Shown piece after piece: positions 17,656-26,194 of a stretch of 37,626 nucleotides of DNA. The DNA comes from Halopolyspora algeriensis (GTDB lineage: Bacteria > Actinomycetota > Actinomycetes > Mycobacteriales > Pseudonocardiaceae): assembly GCF_003337235.1 (NCBI RefSeq), contig NZ_QPJC01000003.1, positions 1-37,626 of the forward strand, read 5' to 3'. Made by a program: the position numbers and the translations under genes. Position 1 is the stretch's first letter. Every line of letters begins with the position of its first letter. A model generated the notes under the pieces. It searched no databases, was not told the DNA's origin, and saw only the letters and a list, made by a program, of their open reading frames with translations.

Positions 17656-17785
17656 GCCACACAGGGGTCCGTACGTACTGTGTTCTCCACCACAGGGTGG
17701 CGGTAATTCTTTGTCTGTCCCTCCGCCCCGGAACGGCGCCCGGGAAGTCTCACGGCGGGTCCGACGGCGTCCGCGCCGACGTCCG

Positions 17786-18679
17786 TCACCCGGCTGCGGG
17801 TTCTTCCCGCCGGACTCCGGCCGCTGCCCTGTCCGGGGCCAACGGGTCGGCGATCCCTCCGGAATCGTCGAGCCGGCCTTGCTCCAACCGGGTCGCTCTC
17901 GCGAGCGCCGGCGGGGCCAGATCGGCGACGACCTGAAGAGCGCTCAGTACGTCGTCGGGTCGTACAACCGGCGTTACCTGCCGTACGACCGTCACGAGTA
18001 TCCCATATGCTCCCCGGTCTTTCGGCCAATCGTCCGGATGGGGGTCACATGGAGATATTCGATCACGCAGTGCAGTCATTTCCACATTGCGCTTTTCCTT
18101 GCCGGTGGGGATACCCTCCTGTGCTTCAGCACACACCACGGCAGCTCGTGCATCGAAGGTGCGCCGCCCGTTCTTGGTCATCCGCTCGACCTCGACGGTC
18201 TCCGCAGCCATCAGACGCGCCACGGCCTCGTCCAGTTCGGCCGCGCTCACCCCGGGCAACTCGATCCGCCAGCGGCTGGCCTCGAGCCGGTCGGACAACG
18301 TCCCCGCCCCGGCCTCCACCGCTTCCAGCAGGTCGAAGCCCTCGGGCAGTGCGGCATCCAGACGTGCCCGCACGAGCTCCGGGTCGACACGGTCGGCCGG
18401 CTGCAGCTCGACGTATTCGGCCTCGCTGGCCGCTCCGGTGGGTACAGCCCCTGCCCACGATACCTTCGGACGCGGGCTGAAACCCTGCGAATGCGCCATC
18501 GGTATTCCCGCCCGGCGCAGTGCCCGCTCGAAGGTGCGAGCGAAATCGCGATGCGAGGTGAACCGCAGACGCCCGCGCTTGGCGTAGCGCACCCGCACCT
18601 TGAACGCAGCCGCGGACGAGGCCGGGCCGTGTCGACGGCTCTCCCCGCGACCGGCCGGCCCGCTGTCCTGTCGACTCAA
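17786..18679 (-). CDS. TIGR03936 family radical-SAM-linked protein
   Basis: 297 residues. The family block VRVRYAKRGRLRFTSHRDFARTFERALRRAGIPMAHSQGFSPRPKVSW is near the N-terminus. The protein then has the paired-domain pattern ELDEAVARLMAAETVEVERMTKNG of DUF2344/TIGR03936 proteins. These nearly always lie beside, or fused to, a TIGR03960 radical SAM protein, as here; the joint reaction is not established. The TTG start at 18679 is chosen for a GGGAGG 5 bases upstream and because homology starts soon after. ATG 18748 is the alternative and would add 23 residues. The end of the protein approaches the rne leader. Confidence 0.82.
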   Translation of the reverse strand: MSRQDSGPAGRGESRRHGPASSAAAFKVRVRYAKRGRLRFTSHRDFARTFERALRRAGIPMAHSQGFSPRPKVSWAGAVPTGAASEAEYVELQPADRVDPELVRARLDAALPEGFDLLEAVEAGAGTLSDRLEASRWRIELPGVSAAELDEAVARLMAAETVEVERMTKNGRRTFDARAAVVCAEAQEGIPTGKEKRNVEMTALRDRISPCDPHPDDWPKDRGAYGILVTVVRQVTPVVRPDDVLSALQVVADLAPPALARATRLEQGRLDDSGGIADPLAPDRAAAGVRREEPAAG

Positions 18680-18773
18680 ACCGCCCTCCCGGACTCGTCG
18701 ACGCGTTTCCCGGTGATCCGGGCCTGCCGCCGGGTTTGCCTTGCGCATTCCACAGTAACGGGCCGGGTCCGGC

Positions 18774-20693
18774 TCACGCCGGAGTGATGGGCAGCAGTGT
18801 CCTGCCGGAAGGGCCGACCTCGATGTCCGTCCCCATCGTCGGGCACACCCCGCAGTCGAAGCACGGCGTCCACCGGCAGTCGTCCTGCTCTCGTGCGTCG
18901 AGGGCGTCCTGCCAGTCCGTCCAGAGCCATTCCTTGTCCAGCCCCGAGTCGAGATGGTCCCACGGCAGCACCTCGTCGGGGTCCCGCTCGCGAGTGGTGA
19001 ACCAGTCCAGGTCCACCCCCGAGGGCTCCAGCTCGGCCTGCGCGCATTCCACCCAGCGGTCGAACGAGAAGTACTCGTTCCAACCGTCGAAGCGGCCACC
19101 TTCGCGCCACACGCGCTCGATCACGCGCCCGATCCGGCGGTCGCCCCGCGAGAGCAATCCCTCGATCAGGGAAGGCTTGCCGTCGTGATAGCGCACACCG
19201 ATGCTGCGCCCGAGCCGCCGATCGGCACTGATGGTCTTGCGGAGCTTGCGCAAGCGCTGGTCAACGGTGTCCGGATCGCACTGGGAAGCCCACTGGAACG
19301 GGGTGTGCGGCTTGGGCACGAACCCGCCGATGGAGATGGTGCACCGGATGTCGTTGCGCCCGGCGGCCTTGCGGCCTGCGCGGATGACCTCCTTGGCCAT
19401 CGCGGCGATCTGCAGCACGTCCTCGTCGGTCTCGGTGGGCAGACCGCACATGAAATACAGCTTCACCTGGCGCCAGCCGTTGGCGTACGCCATCGAAACG
19501 GTGCTGATCAGGTCCTGTTCGGAGACCATCTTGTTGATGACGCGGCGGATGCGCTCGCTGCCGCCTTCGGGAGCGAAGGTCAGCCCGGAGCGCCGCCCGT
19601 TGCGGGAAAGCTCGTTGGCGAGGTCGACATTGAAGGCATCCACCCTGGTCGAAGGCAACGACAGCCCGGTGTTGGTGCCCTCGTAGCGATCGGCCAGCCC
19701 CTTGGTGATGTCGCCGATCTCCGAATGGTCCGCCGAGCTCAACGACAGCAGGCCCACCTCCTCGAAGCCGGTGGCCTCCAGCCCGTTCTGCACCATCTCG
19801 CCGATCCCCTCGATCGACCGCTCCCGCACCGGCCGGGTGATCATGCCCGCCTGGCAGAAGCGGCAACCGCGTGTGCAGCCGCGGAAGATCTCCACGCTCA
19901 TCCGCTCGTGCACGGTCTCGGCCAGCGGGACCAGCGGCTTCTTCGGGTACGGCCACTCGTCGAGATCGGTGGTGGTGCGCTTGAACACCCGGTACGGAGC
20001 CCGATCACGGTTCGGCACGACCTCACCGATCCGCCCGTCGGGCAGGTAGCGCACGTCGTAGAACCTCGGGACGTAGACACCACTGTCGGTCAGGCGCAGC
20101 AGGAGCTCCTCGCGCCCGCCGGGCTGCCCCTCGGCCTTCCAGTCCCGGATCACCTCGGTGATCTCCAGGACGGCTTCCTCGCCGTCACCGAGCACGACGG
20201 CATCGACGAAATCGGCGACCGGTTCGGGGTTGAACGCCGCGTGGCCTCCGGCCAGCACGACGGGATGCTCGCCGGTGCGGTCGGCGGCGTGCAGCGGAAT
20301 CCCCGCGAGGTCCAGCGCGCCGAGCAGGTTGGTGTAGCCGAGCTCGGTGGCGAAGCTGACCCCCAGCACGTCGAAAGCGCCCACCGGCCGGTGGTTGTCG
20401 ACCGTGAATTGTGGGACACCGTGCTCGCGCATCAGCGCTTCGAGGTCCGGCCACACCGAGTAGGTGCGTTCGGCGAGGACGTCGGGCAGCTCGTTGAGGA
20501 TCTCGTACAGGATCATGACGCCCTGGTTGGGCAGGCCGACCTCGTAGGCGTCCGGGTACATGAGAGCCCAGCGCACACTGGCCTCGTCCCAGTCCTTGAG
20601 GGTGGCGTTGAGCTCGCCGCCCACGTATTGCACGGGTTTGGACACGCGCGGCAGGAGCGGTTCCAAGCGGTCGAATACGGACTCCACAGGCAC
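18774..20693 (-). CDS. TIGR03960 family B12-binding-type radical SAM protein
   Basis: About 640 residues. The first 230 residues resemble the cobalamin-binding-like N-terminal domain of the family (VESVFDRLEPLLPRVSKPVQYVGGE at the start; FATELGYTNLLGALDLAGIPL; GGHAAFNPEP). The radical SAM cluster ligands are in CTRGCRFCQAG. A further Cys cluster, CFDCGVCP, lies near the C-terminus. It pairs with the TIGR03936 protein directly downstream. The substrate is unknown. I place the start at the GTG before PVESVFD because family members begin there. The frame is also open to an ATG at 20765, which would leave 18 bases after the GNAT stop. Confidence 0.85.
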   Translation of the reverse strand: MPVESVFDRLEPLLPRVSKPVQYVGGELNATLKDWDEASVRWALMYPDAYEVGLPNQGVMILYEILNELPDVLAERTYSVWPDLEALMREHGVPQFTVDNHRPVGAFDVLGVSFATELGYTNLLGALDLAGIPLHAADRTGEHPVVLAGGHAAFNPEPVADFVDAVVLGDGEEAVLEITEVIRDWKAEGQPGGREELLLRLTDSGVYVPRFYDVRYLPDGRIGEVVPNRDRAPYRVFKRTTTDLDEWPYPKKPLVPLAETVHERMSVEIFRGCTRGCRFCQAGMITRPVRERSIEGIGEMVQNGLEATGFEEVGLLSLSSADHSEIGDITKGLADRYEGTNTGLSLPSTRVDAFNVDLANELSRNGRRSGLTFAPEGGSERIRRVINKMVSEQDLISTVSMAYANGWRQVKLYFMCGLPTETDEDVLQIAAMAKEVIRAGRKAAGRNDIRCTISIGGFVPKPHTPFQWASQCDPDTVDQRLRKLRKTISADRRLGRSIGVRYHDGKPSLIEGLLSRGDRRIGRVIERVWREGGRFDGWNEYFSFDRWVECAQAELEPSGVDLDWFTTRERDPDEVLPWDHLDSGLDKEWLWTDWQDALDAREQDDCRWTPCFDCGVCPTMGTDIEVGPSGRTLLPITPA

Positions 20694-20783
20694 CGTTTCA
20701 GGGTAAACGGCGCCCTTCGCGCGGTGCAGGCGACGGCGACCGGGTGGGGCGATGTCGGCGACCATCGCCCCACCCGCACGCTG

Positions 20784-21320
20784 TCAGAGGTCGAGGGTGA
20801 ACCAGACCTGATCGCGGTGATCGTTCTCGCTCACGTGCAATGAACCGGGCCAGCGCCCGCGCTCGACCCATCCTCGGTCCGCGTAGAAATCCTCCAGGCC
20901 CTGCCCCGAGCGCGTGGACAGGGAAAGCTGGGTCAGCCCCAGAGCCCGAGCCTGTACGGCGGCGGCATCCAGCAGCTGCTGTTCCAAGCCCTGCCCCTGC
21001 AGCTCCGGGTCGACCAGCAACCACTCGATCTCGCCCCGGTGCCGCTGCACGGGCAGCTTTCCCGGGCGCAGCACCACGGCTCCGGCCAGGGTGCGCTCCT
21101 GTCCCGCCGTCAGCACATGCCGAGGTTTCGGGCGCTGCGAAAGGTCGTCGACGATTCGCCGCGCCGCCGCGGTGATGGTGTCCAGCTCGGTGGTCGCGGT
21201 GAAGCCCGTCGCCCCGCCGGCGACGGTCGCCCGCCCCAGCAGGTCGGCGAGTGCCTGCGGCAGGTCCGGGTGGGGATCGTCCACCCGGTGCGGCCCGCTG
21301 ATGAACTCGAGCTCACTCAT
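20784..21320 (-). CDS. GNAT family N-acetyltransferase
   Basis: 178 residues. The acetyl-CoA-binding stretch is [32 protein letters not shown] (about 96-127), with a C-terminal [19 protein letters not shown] typical of GNATs. The N-terminal 60 residues are less conserved. The substrate is unknown. ATG 21320 is chosen because it overlaps the ndk stop (ATGA), implying coupling. The gene lies between ndk and the radical SAM pair. Confidence 0.85.
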   Translation of the reverse strand: MSELEFISGPHRVDDPHPDLPQALADLLGRATVAGGATGFTATTELDTITAAARRIVDDLSQRPKPRHVLTAGQERTLAGAVVLRPGKLPVQRHRGEIEWLLVDPELQGQGLEQQLLDAAAVQARALGLTQLSLSTRSGQGLEDFYADRGWVERGRWPGSLHVSENDHRDQVWFTLDL

Positions 21321-21733
21321 GCCTGCAGGTCCGGGAACCACAGCTTGAGTTCGCGCTCGGCGGACTCGGGCGAGTCCGAACCGTGCACCAGGTTGTACTG
21401 GACCTCCAGGGCGTAGTCCCCACGCAGACTGCCCGCCTCGGCCTTGTCCACCGGATCGGTACCGCCGGCGATCTGGCGGAACGCCGAGATCGCCCGGGGA
21501 CCCTCGACCACGGCCGCCAGAACCGGGCCGGAGGTGATGAACTCCAGCAGGGATTCGAAGAACGGCTTGCCGTCGTGCTCGGCGTAGTGCTGCTCGGCAA
21601 GCTTGCGATCGACCTGCCGCAGGTCCATGGCGGCCAGCTTCAGCCCTTTGCGTTCGATCCGGCTGATCACCTCACCGACCAGGCCGCGCTCGACCCCATC
21701 GGGTTTGACGAGAACCAGAGTGCGCTCACTCAC
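21317..21733 (-). CDS. ndk: Nucleoside diphosphate kinase
   Basis: 138 residues, standard for bacterial Ndk, which transfers the gamma-phosphate of ATP to NDPs through a phospho-histidine. [20 protein letters not shown] opens the protein. The catalytic His is in [16 protein letters not shown], and the family residues around SLRGDYA are kept. The GTG start has AAGGAGA 7 bases upstream. The frame stays open another 80 codons upstream into an AbrB-like sequence, but that extension is not part of Ndk. Confidence 0.95.
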   Translation of the reverse strand: MSERTLVLVKPDGVERGLVGEVISRIERKGLKLAAMDLRQVDRKLAEQHYAEHDGKPFFESLLEFITSGPVLAAVVEGPRAISAFRQIAGGTDPVDKAEAGSLRGDYALEVQYNLVHGSDSPESAERELKLWFPDLQA

Positions 21734-21844
21734 GGGCGTATCTCCTTCCGTGCCGGGGCGCACGATCCGTACCTGCCGTCTGCGCCCGATTGGACTTCCA
21801 GCGTATCGAGGCAGGCCGCGCGGCCGAGGCGGGGGCAAACCCGG

Positions 21845-21973
21845 GGCGGGGCTTTCAATCTTCCGGCACGATGAGTTCCACCGGTGGAACTCGATCTCGT
21901 CGCCGGGCATGAGGCCGAGCTGCTCCCGCATTTCGATCGGGATCGTGACCTGACCCTTCTCCGCCATGCGCAT
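21845..21973 (-). pseudogene. AbrB/MazE-fold antitoxin remnant
   Basis: The first 30 codons read [20 protein letters not shown] then LMPGDEIEF, a clean AbrB/SpoVT swapped-hairpin domain as in VapB/MazE antitoxins. After residue 31 the second strand is short and degraded ([10 protein letters not shown]). The frame then runs without a stop into ndk. No toxin follows. It is most likely a broken antitoxin left beside ndk. A small functional orphan regulator is possible but less likely. Confidence 0.5.
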
Positions 21974-21982
21974 ACGAGCAAG

Positions 21983-22019
21983 AGTGATACTGCTTCAACA
22001 CCTACTCCGGAATATCACT
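21983..22019. promoter_or_regulatory. Inverted repeat upstream of the AbrB-type remnant
   Basis: Arms AGTGATACT (21983-21991) and AATATCACT (22011-22019) are complementary at 8 of 9 positions with a 19-base spacer, ending 10 bases before the AbrB-type start. The layout suits an autoregulatory antitoxin operator. Confidence 0.4.
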
Positions 22020-22086
22020 CGGACGTGAAAGAGCTCGTGGGTCTGGTGTGCGCGGGCTCACCGCGATAGCTTCACAGTCGGTCATA

Positions 22087-22098
22087 CCGACCGGTCGG
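22087..22098. promoter_or_regulatory. Perfect palindrome upstream of the alcohol dehydrogenase
   Basis: CCGACCGGTCGG is a perfect 12-base palindrome 43 bases before the start, within ATACCGACCGGTCGGAC. This is the style of TetR-family operators. No regulator gene is next to it. Confidence 0.4.
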
Positions 22099-22141
22099 AC
22101 GAGTACCACCTCGCGACAAGCACCGTGGTGAGGAGAGCCGC

Positions 22142-23242
22142 ATGCGCGCTGCCGTACACACCGCCGCGAACGAACCGCTGCGGATCGAGGAACTGACCGA
22201 CCCCCGCCCCCGAGCGGGCGAGGTGGCCATCGACGTCACCTCGTGCGGCGCGTGCCATTCGGACCTGCACGTGCTCAAGGGCGAACTGCCCTTCCCCACT
22301 CCCGGAGTCCTCGGCCACGAGGTCGCCGGCCTGATCTCCGAGGTCGGACCGGAAGTGACCGGACTGTCCGTCGGCGACCGGGTGGTCACCAGCTTCATCA
22401 TGCCCTGCGGCCGGTGCGCCCAGTGCGCGAGCGGCAACGAGGAGATCTGCCTGGACTTCTTCGCCTACAACCGGGCCAAGGGCCGGCTCTACGACGACGA
22501 CACCCGGCTGTACCGGCCGGGCGGGGAGCCGGTGTGGATGTACTCGATGGGTGGACTCGCCGAACGCGCGGTCACCCCCACCACCTCGGTGTACCGGGTC
22601 CCCGACGGCGTGGAACTGGCCGATGTCGCCTCGGTGGGCTGCTCGACGATGACCGCGTACGGGGCGCTGCGGCATGCGGCGGACGTGCGCGTGGGCGACA
22701 CCGTGGCCGTGGTCGCCGCCGGCGGTGTCGGCTCGGCGTTGATCCAGCTCGCCGCGGTGTTCGGCGCCGCCGAGATCATCGCCGTGGACATCAGCGACGA
22801 GAAGCTCGACGGTGCCCGCAAGCTCGGTGCCACCAGCACGGTCAACTCCGCCGAGGTGGATGCCGCCGCGGCGGTCCGCGAGATCACCGGTGGGCGCGGC
22901 GTCGACGTGGCTTTCGAGGCCCTGGGCGGGGAGAAGACCTTCGACATCGCCCGGGATTCGGTGGTCGAGGGCGGGCAGATCGTGGTGGTCGGCATCGCCC
23001 CCTCCGGCACCACCGGCACACTCGACCTCGGCACCATCGCCCGGCGAAAGTTGCAGGTCAAAGGTTCCTACGGCGCCAAGCCCCGGCGTGACATGCCGGT
23101 GCTGCTCGATCTCGTGGCGCGCGGCCTGCTGCGGCCGCAGGACTCGATCAGCCGCCGCTACGGCTTCGATCAGGTGCAGGAGGCCTACGACGCACTGGAC
23201 CGCGGGGAGATTCAGGGCCGCGCCGTGATCACCATGGGTTAG
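22142..23242 (+). CDS. Zinc-dependent medium-chain alcohol dehydrogenase
   Basis: 366 residues of the MDR superfamily. The catalytic zinc site is Cys in SCGACHSDLH plus the GHEVAG glutamate region (about residues 35-62). The structural zinc loop CGRCAQCASGNEEIC (about 85-99) is complete. The Rossmann GxGxxG equivalent is AAGGVGSALIQ (about 199). It oxidises an alcohol or reduces an aldehyde or ketone with NAD(P); the substrate is not predictable. GAGGAG precedes the ATG by 6 bases. It is the only plus-strand gene between recQ and valS, part of an inserted segment, and has a TetR-like palindrome upstream. Confidence 0.9.
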   Translation: MRAAVHTAANEPLRIEELTDPRPRAGEVAIDVTSCGACHSDLHVLKGELPFPTPGVLGHEVAGLISEVGPEVTGLSVGDRVVTSFIMPCGRCAQCASGNEEICLDFFAYNRAKGRLYDDDTRLYRPGGEPVWMYSMGGLAERAVTPTTSVYRVPDGVELADVASVGCSTMTAYGALRHAADVRVGDTVAVVAAGGVGSALIQLAAVFGAAEIIAVDISDEKLDGARKLGATSTVNSAEVDAAAAVREITGGRGVDVAFEALGGEKTFDIARDSVVEGGQIVVVGIAPSGTTGTLDLGTIARRKLQVKGSYGAKPRRDMPVLLDLVARGLLRPQDSISRRYGFDQVQEAYDALDRGEIQGRAVITMG

Positions 23243-23311
23243 AGAGTGCGCGGATGGACTTGCGTGGCGGTGCGGGTGGCGGAACCTCCGGCTGCGCCTC
23301 GCTGCGGTAGC

Positions 23312-23344
23312 CCCGACATCAGGTAGTCACTACATCACGTCGGG
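23312..23344 (+). terminator. Candidate hairpin terminator after the alcohol dehydrogenase
   Basis: An imperfect stem (about 13 of 16 pairs, ends CCCGAC/GTCGGG) lies 70 bases past the stop. There is no T-run. It lies between convergent genes and could serve both. Confidence 0.35.
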
Positions 23345-23462
23345 ACTGTCCTCGCGAGGCTGTGCCGGAGAACCCGCAGCGGTGCCGGTTGCGCACGCGA
23401 GCGAAAGCGGCTGACGTCGCTTATCCGGCGTCCTGAAACGGCCAAACCGACCCCCACAGCAA

Positions 23463-23891
23463 TCAGTCCAGGGGGTGGCGCCAGCGGAGTCCGGGATAAC
23501 GGGCGAACCCGCGGTCGGCGGTGATCCACTCGCAGCCGTGCTCGATGGCGATGGCGGCGAGGTACGCGTCGGGAACGAGGTTGCCCTTGGCATCGGCCTT
23601 GCGGCACAGCTCGGTGAAGATCTCCCAGTGGCGCCGACCGGGTTCCACCGGCACGAAAGCCGGCGCGGTACGGAGCGTGGCAACGATCTCCAGAGCATGC
23701 TCCGGCGACAGCGTGCGAGAGAACGCCTTCGGGTTGGTCACGATGCGCAAGTACCCGCTGAACACCATCGACGGGATTCCCACCGGTGTCGGTCCGTTGA
23801 GAGCATCCTCCAGCCAACGGGAATATGCGGGCTGATCCGGCAGAGCAACGTTCTGCGCATTCAGCAGGACATTGACGTCACAGGCGATCAC
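23463..23891 (-). CDS. vapC: VapC-type PIN-domain toxin ribonuclease
   Basis: 142 residues. PIN toxins are Mg-dependent RNases that cut tRNA or rRNA. Acidic residues expected in the active site are Asp5 (ACDVNVLLNA), Asp108 (NLVPDAYLAAIAIEHG) and Asp126 (TADRGFARYPGL). The FSGYLRIVTNPKAF segment is typical of one VapC subgroup. The start overlaps the vapB stop by 4 bases (ATGA), the standard antitoxin-first layout. It is part of a segment inserted between ndk and the DUF4233 gene. Confidence 0.9.
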   Translation of the reverse strand: MIACDVNVLLNAQNVALPDQPAYSRWLEDALNGPTPVGIPSMVFSGYLRIVTNPKAFSRTLSPEHALEIVATLRTAPAFVPVEPGRRHWEIFTELCRKADAKGNLVPDAYLAAIAIEHGCEWITADRGFARYPGLRWRHPLD

Positions 23892-24142
23892 TCCTCGCCC
23901 TCCAGGAATTCCAACAGGGCCGCGTTGTTCGTCAGATCCACTCCCGGCTTGGGCTCTCCGAGATCGAAGGTGGGCAACGCGAAACGCGGAGCCTCCCGAG
24001 TCGCCGTCTCGGAACGGCGAAGCTGCGCAAAGCGCACATCCTGTTCGATCAGCGCGCTGACGGTCGTGTGCTCCGCAGCCGCGCGCATCTTGAGTTCGTC
24101 GAGCAGGTCCTCGTCAATGGTGATCGTCGTTCTCGTACTCAT
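23888..24142 (-). CDS. vapB: VapB-type ribbon-helix-helix antitoxin
   Basis: 84 residues. The N-terminus STRTTITIDEDLLDELKMRAAAEHTTVSALIEQ is a ribbon-helix-helix DNA-binding domain. The acidic, proline-containing C-terminus (PKPGVDLTNNAALLEFLEGEE) is the expected toxin-neutralising tail. The ATG at 24142 has no Shine-Dalgarno. A TATGCT hexamer 7 bases before it suggests a leaderless mRNA. A palindrome just upstream is a likely autoregulatory operator. Confidence 0.87.
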   Translation of the reverse strand: MSTRTTITIDEDLLDELKMRAAAEHTTVSALIEQDVRFAQLRRSETATREAPRFALPTFDLGEPKPGVDLTNNAALLEFLEGEE

Positions 24143-24162
24143 GCATACGAGCATACGACCGG

Positions 24163-24176
24163 TGCATCATGATGCA
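24163..24176. promoter_or_regulatory. Palindromic operator of vapBC
   Basis: TGCATCATGATGCA is a perfect 14-base palindrome, 21 bases before the vapB ATG and just upstream of the putative -10. It fits a ribbon-helix-helix autorepressor site. Confidence 0.5.
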
Positions 24177-24197
24177 CAGTTCTCAATCGAGTGAAGA

Positions 24198-24674
24198 TCA
24201 CTCTTGCGGCGGGTGCCCGGGAGGATGGCCGAGCTGGTCGGCCAGGCGGCCTTCGCGCATGCGCTTGGCCACATCGCGGCGCAGGTAGAGCATGTATCCC
24301 CAGATGCCGGCGAAAATCAGTCCCATCAGACCGATGGCCGGATGCACGATGAAGCAGGCGATCAGCCCGGCCTGCAGAGCCAGCGCCACCCACAGCCCCC
24401 ATGGCCGGCGCTGCACGAACGCCGCCAACAGGTTGAGCACGGCCAGTGCCGCGACGACGATGAAGCCGATGCTGGAAACCCCGGCCCCGAGCTGCCAGAC
24501 CACCGGCAGGGCCAAACCGAACACGATGAATTCCAGGACCAGCGTGCCCGCCATGACCCCCCGGAGCCCCTTCCACGGGTCCCGCACCTCCGGGGGTGGT
24601 GTGGGCAGTCCCTGAGCTCCCCGGAAGGTCCTGCCGTCCTCCTGCGGTTCGGGCTCCTCGGTCGCGGCACTCAT
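24198..24674 (-). CDS. DUF4233 family membrane protein
   Basis: 158 residues. A polar Pro/Glu-rich N-terminus (1-34) is followed by WKGLRGVMAGTLVLEFIVFGLALPVVW, then three more hydrophobic helices to about residue 130 and a basic/His-Pro C-terminus. This matches the actinobacterial DUF4233 family (Rv2446c position, directly after folC). The function is unknown. The ATG overlaps the folC stop (ATGA). Confidence 0.88.
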   Translation of the reverse strand: MSAATEEPEPQEDGRTFRGAQGLPTPPPEVRDPWKGLRGVMAGTLVLEFIVFGLALPVVWQLGAGVSSIGFIVVAALAVLNLLAAFVQRRPWGLWVALALQAGLIACFIVHPAIGLMGLIFAGIWGYMLYLRRDVAKRMREGRLADQLGHPPGHPPQE

Positions 24675-26038
24675 ACCGGATCCTTGCCGAACAGTGCCCG
24701 TGCCTCCCCGGCGGTGACCACCGAACCCGTGATCACCACACCGCCGCCGGAGATCGCCTCACCGGGCTCGGAGGTTTCCTCGGCCATCCCGATCGCCGCC
24801 TCCACCGCATCGTCGAGCCGGGGCTCGACATCGATCCGCTCCTGCCCGAACAGCTCGACGGCCAGCCCGGCGAGCTCGTCCGGATCCATGGCGCGGGGTG
24901 AGGAGTTCCGCGTGATCACCAGGTTCTCGACGACGGGCTCCAGCTCGGCCAGGATTCCGCGCGCGTCCTTGTCGGCCATGATGCTCACCACCCCCACCAG
25001 GCGCCGGAAGGAGAACTCGGCATTCACCGCGCTCCCCAGTGCCCGCGCACCCTGGGGATTGTGCGCGGCGTCCACGAGGACCGCGGGAGCGGCACGCACA
25101 CGCTCGAGCCTGCCGGGCGTGATGACTCCGGCGAAGGCTTCCCCGACCGTGTCGGCGTCGAGGCGGTGTTCGGCTCCCGCGCCGAAGAACGCTTCCACGG
25201 CAGCCAGCGCGAGTGCCGCATTGCGGGCCTGGTGCTCGCCGTGCACGGGCAGGAAGATCTCGTCGTAGACACCGCTCAGGCCCTGCAGGCGCAGCATCTG
25301 GCCACCGACGGCCACGGTGCGTTCCAGCACCCCGAACTCGTGGCCCTCCCGAGCCACGGTGGCCCCGACCTCGGCGATCCGCTCCATGATCACCCGCTCC
25401 GCCTCGGCGGGTTGGGAGGCGAGCACCACCACCGAGTCCTGCTTGATGACCCCGGCCTTCTCGGCCGCGATCCCGGCGATGTCCGAACCGAGGTACTCGG
25501 CGTGGTCCACCGAAACGGGACACAGCACCGCCACCTGGGCATCGGCGACATTGGTGGCATCCCAGCGGCCGCCGAGCCCGACCTCCAGCACGGCGGCCTC
25601 CACGGGAGCCTCGGCGAACGCCGCCAGCGCCATCCCGGTCAGCACCTCGAACTTGCTCATCGCGACCTCGCTGCGGGAGTCCACGAGGGACACATAAGGC
25701 GCGACGTCGCGGTAGGCCTCGACATAGCCGGACGGGCTGATCGGGGCGCCGTCGATGCTGATGCGCTCGGTGGCCAGCTGCAGGTGCGGGCTGGTGTAGC
25801 GGCCGACCCGCAGGCCCCGGCGGCTCAGCAGGGCGTCGATCATGCGCGAGGTCGAGGACTTGCCGTTGGTTCCGGCCACGTGCACGACGGGATAACCGCG
25901 CTGCGGTTCGGCCAGCAGGTCGGTCAGCGCCTGGACGCGCTCCAGCGTCGGGTCGATCTTGGTCTCGGGCCAGCGCTCGTTCAGCTCGGCCTCGACCACC
26001 CGAAGCTCGTGAAGCGCGCCGGGATCGGTGTCGGGCAC
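24671..26038 (-). CDS. folC: Bifunctional folylpolyglutamate/dihydrofolate synthase
   Basis: 455 residues. FolC adds glutamate to dihydropteroate and polyglutamylates folates using ATP. The Mur-ligase-like signatures are the P-loop VAGTNGKSSTSRMI (about residues 54-67), the VLEVGLGGRWDATN stretch and VDHAEYLGSDIAGIAAEKAGVIK. The C-terminal ligase domain contains AHNPQGARALG. The GTG start has AGGAGAG 9 bases upstream. It follows valS after a 17-base inverted repeat and is coupled to the DUF4233 gene. Confidence 0.94.
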   Translation of the reverse strand: MPDTDPGALHELRVVEAELNERWPETKIDPTLERVQALTDLLAEPQRGYPVVHVAGTNGKSSTSRMIDALLSRRGLRVGRYTSPHLQLATERISIDGAPISPSGYVEAYRDVAPYVSLVDSRSEVAMSKFEVLTGMALAAFAEAPVEAAVLEVGLGGRWDATNVADAQVAVLCPVSVDHAEYLGSDIAGIAAEKAGVIKQDSVVVLASQPAEAERVIMERIAEVGATVAREGHEFGVLERTVAVGGQMLRLQGLSGVYDEIFLPVHGEHQARNAALALAAVEAFFGAGAEHRLDADTVGEAFAGVITPGRLERVRAAPAVLVDAAHNPQGARALGSAVNAEFSFRRLVGVVSIMADKDARGILAELEPVVENLVITRNSSPRAMDPDELAGLAVELFGQERIDVEPRLDDAVEAAIGMAEETSEPGEAISGGGVVITGSVVTAGEARALFGKDPV

Positions 26039-26135
26039 GTGTGTTCACTCTCCTGCACGCAACATCGTGGTGACGTGGGCGCAAGTCTACGTCCACGCTG
26101 CTCCGCGGCTTGCACCGCCGGGCGGCCTGCGAGCG

Positions 26136-26186
26136 GAGTGAACGGAACTTTCGTTACTTCTACACGGGTGAAAGTTCCGTTCACTC
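26136..26186 (-). terminator. 17-base perfect inverted repeat between valS and folC
   Basis: Arms 26136-26152 and 26170-26186 are perfectly complementary over 17 bases with a 17-base loop, immediately after the valS stop. There is no T-run. It may be a stem-only terminator or a copy of a dispersed intergenic palindrome. The GTGAACGGAACTTTC arm has the look of intergenic palindromes seen in related genera. Confidence 0.6.
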
Positions 26187-26194
26187 ACAACCGC

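Larger units (their letters stand above)
21734..22141. other. 408-base gap between ndk and the alcohol dehydrogenase gene
   Basis: It contains the AbrB-type antitoxin remnant (21845-21973), its upstream inverted repeat, the TetR-like palindrome at 22087 and the dehydrogenase ribosome site. Nothing else is recognised. Confidence 0.6.

Noticed and set aside
15084-17936. Long open frame opposite rne
   Set aside because: Leu/Gly/Arg-biased composition and no family pattern; it mirrors the codon structure of rne in GC-rich DNA.
21317-21973. A true AbrB-Ndk fusion protein
   Set aside because: Ndk has its own well-placed Shine-Dalgarno and GTG; the linker is low-complexity and the AbrB second strand is degraded.
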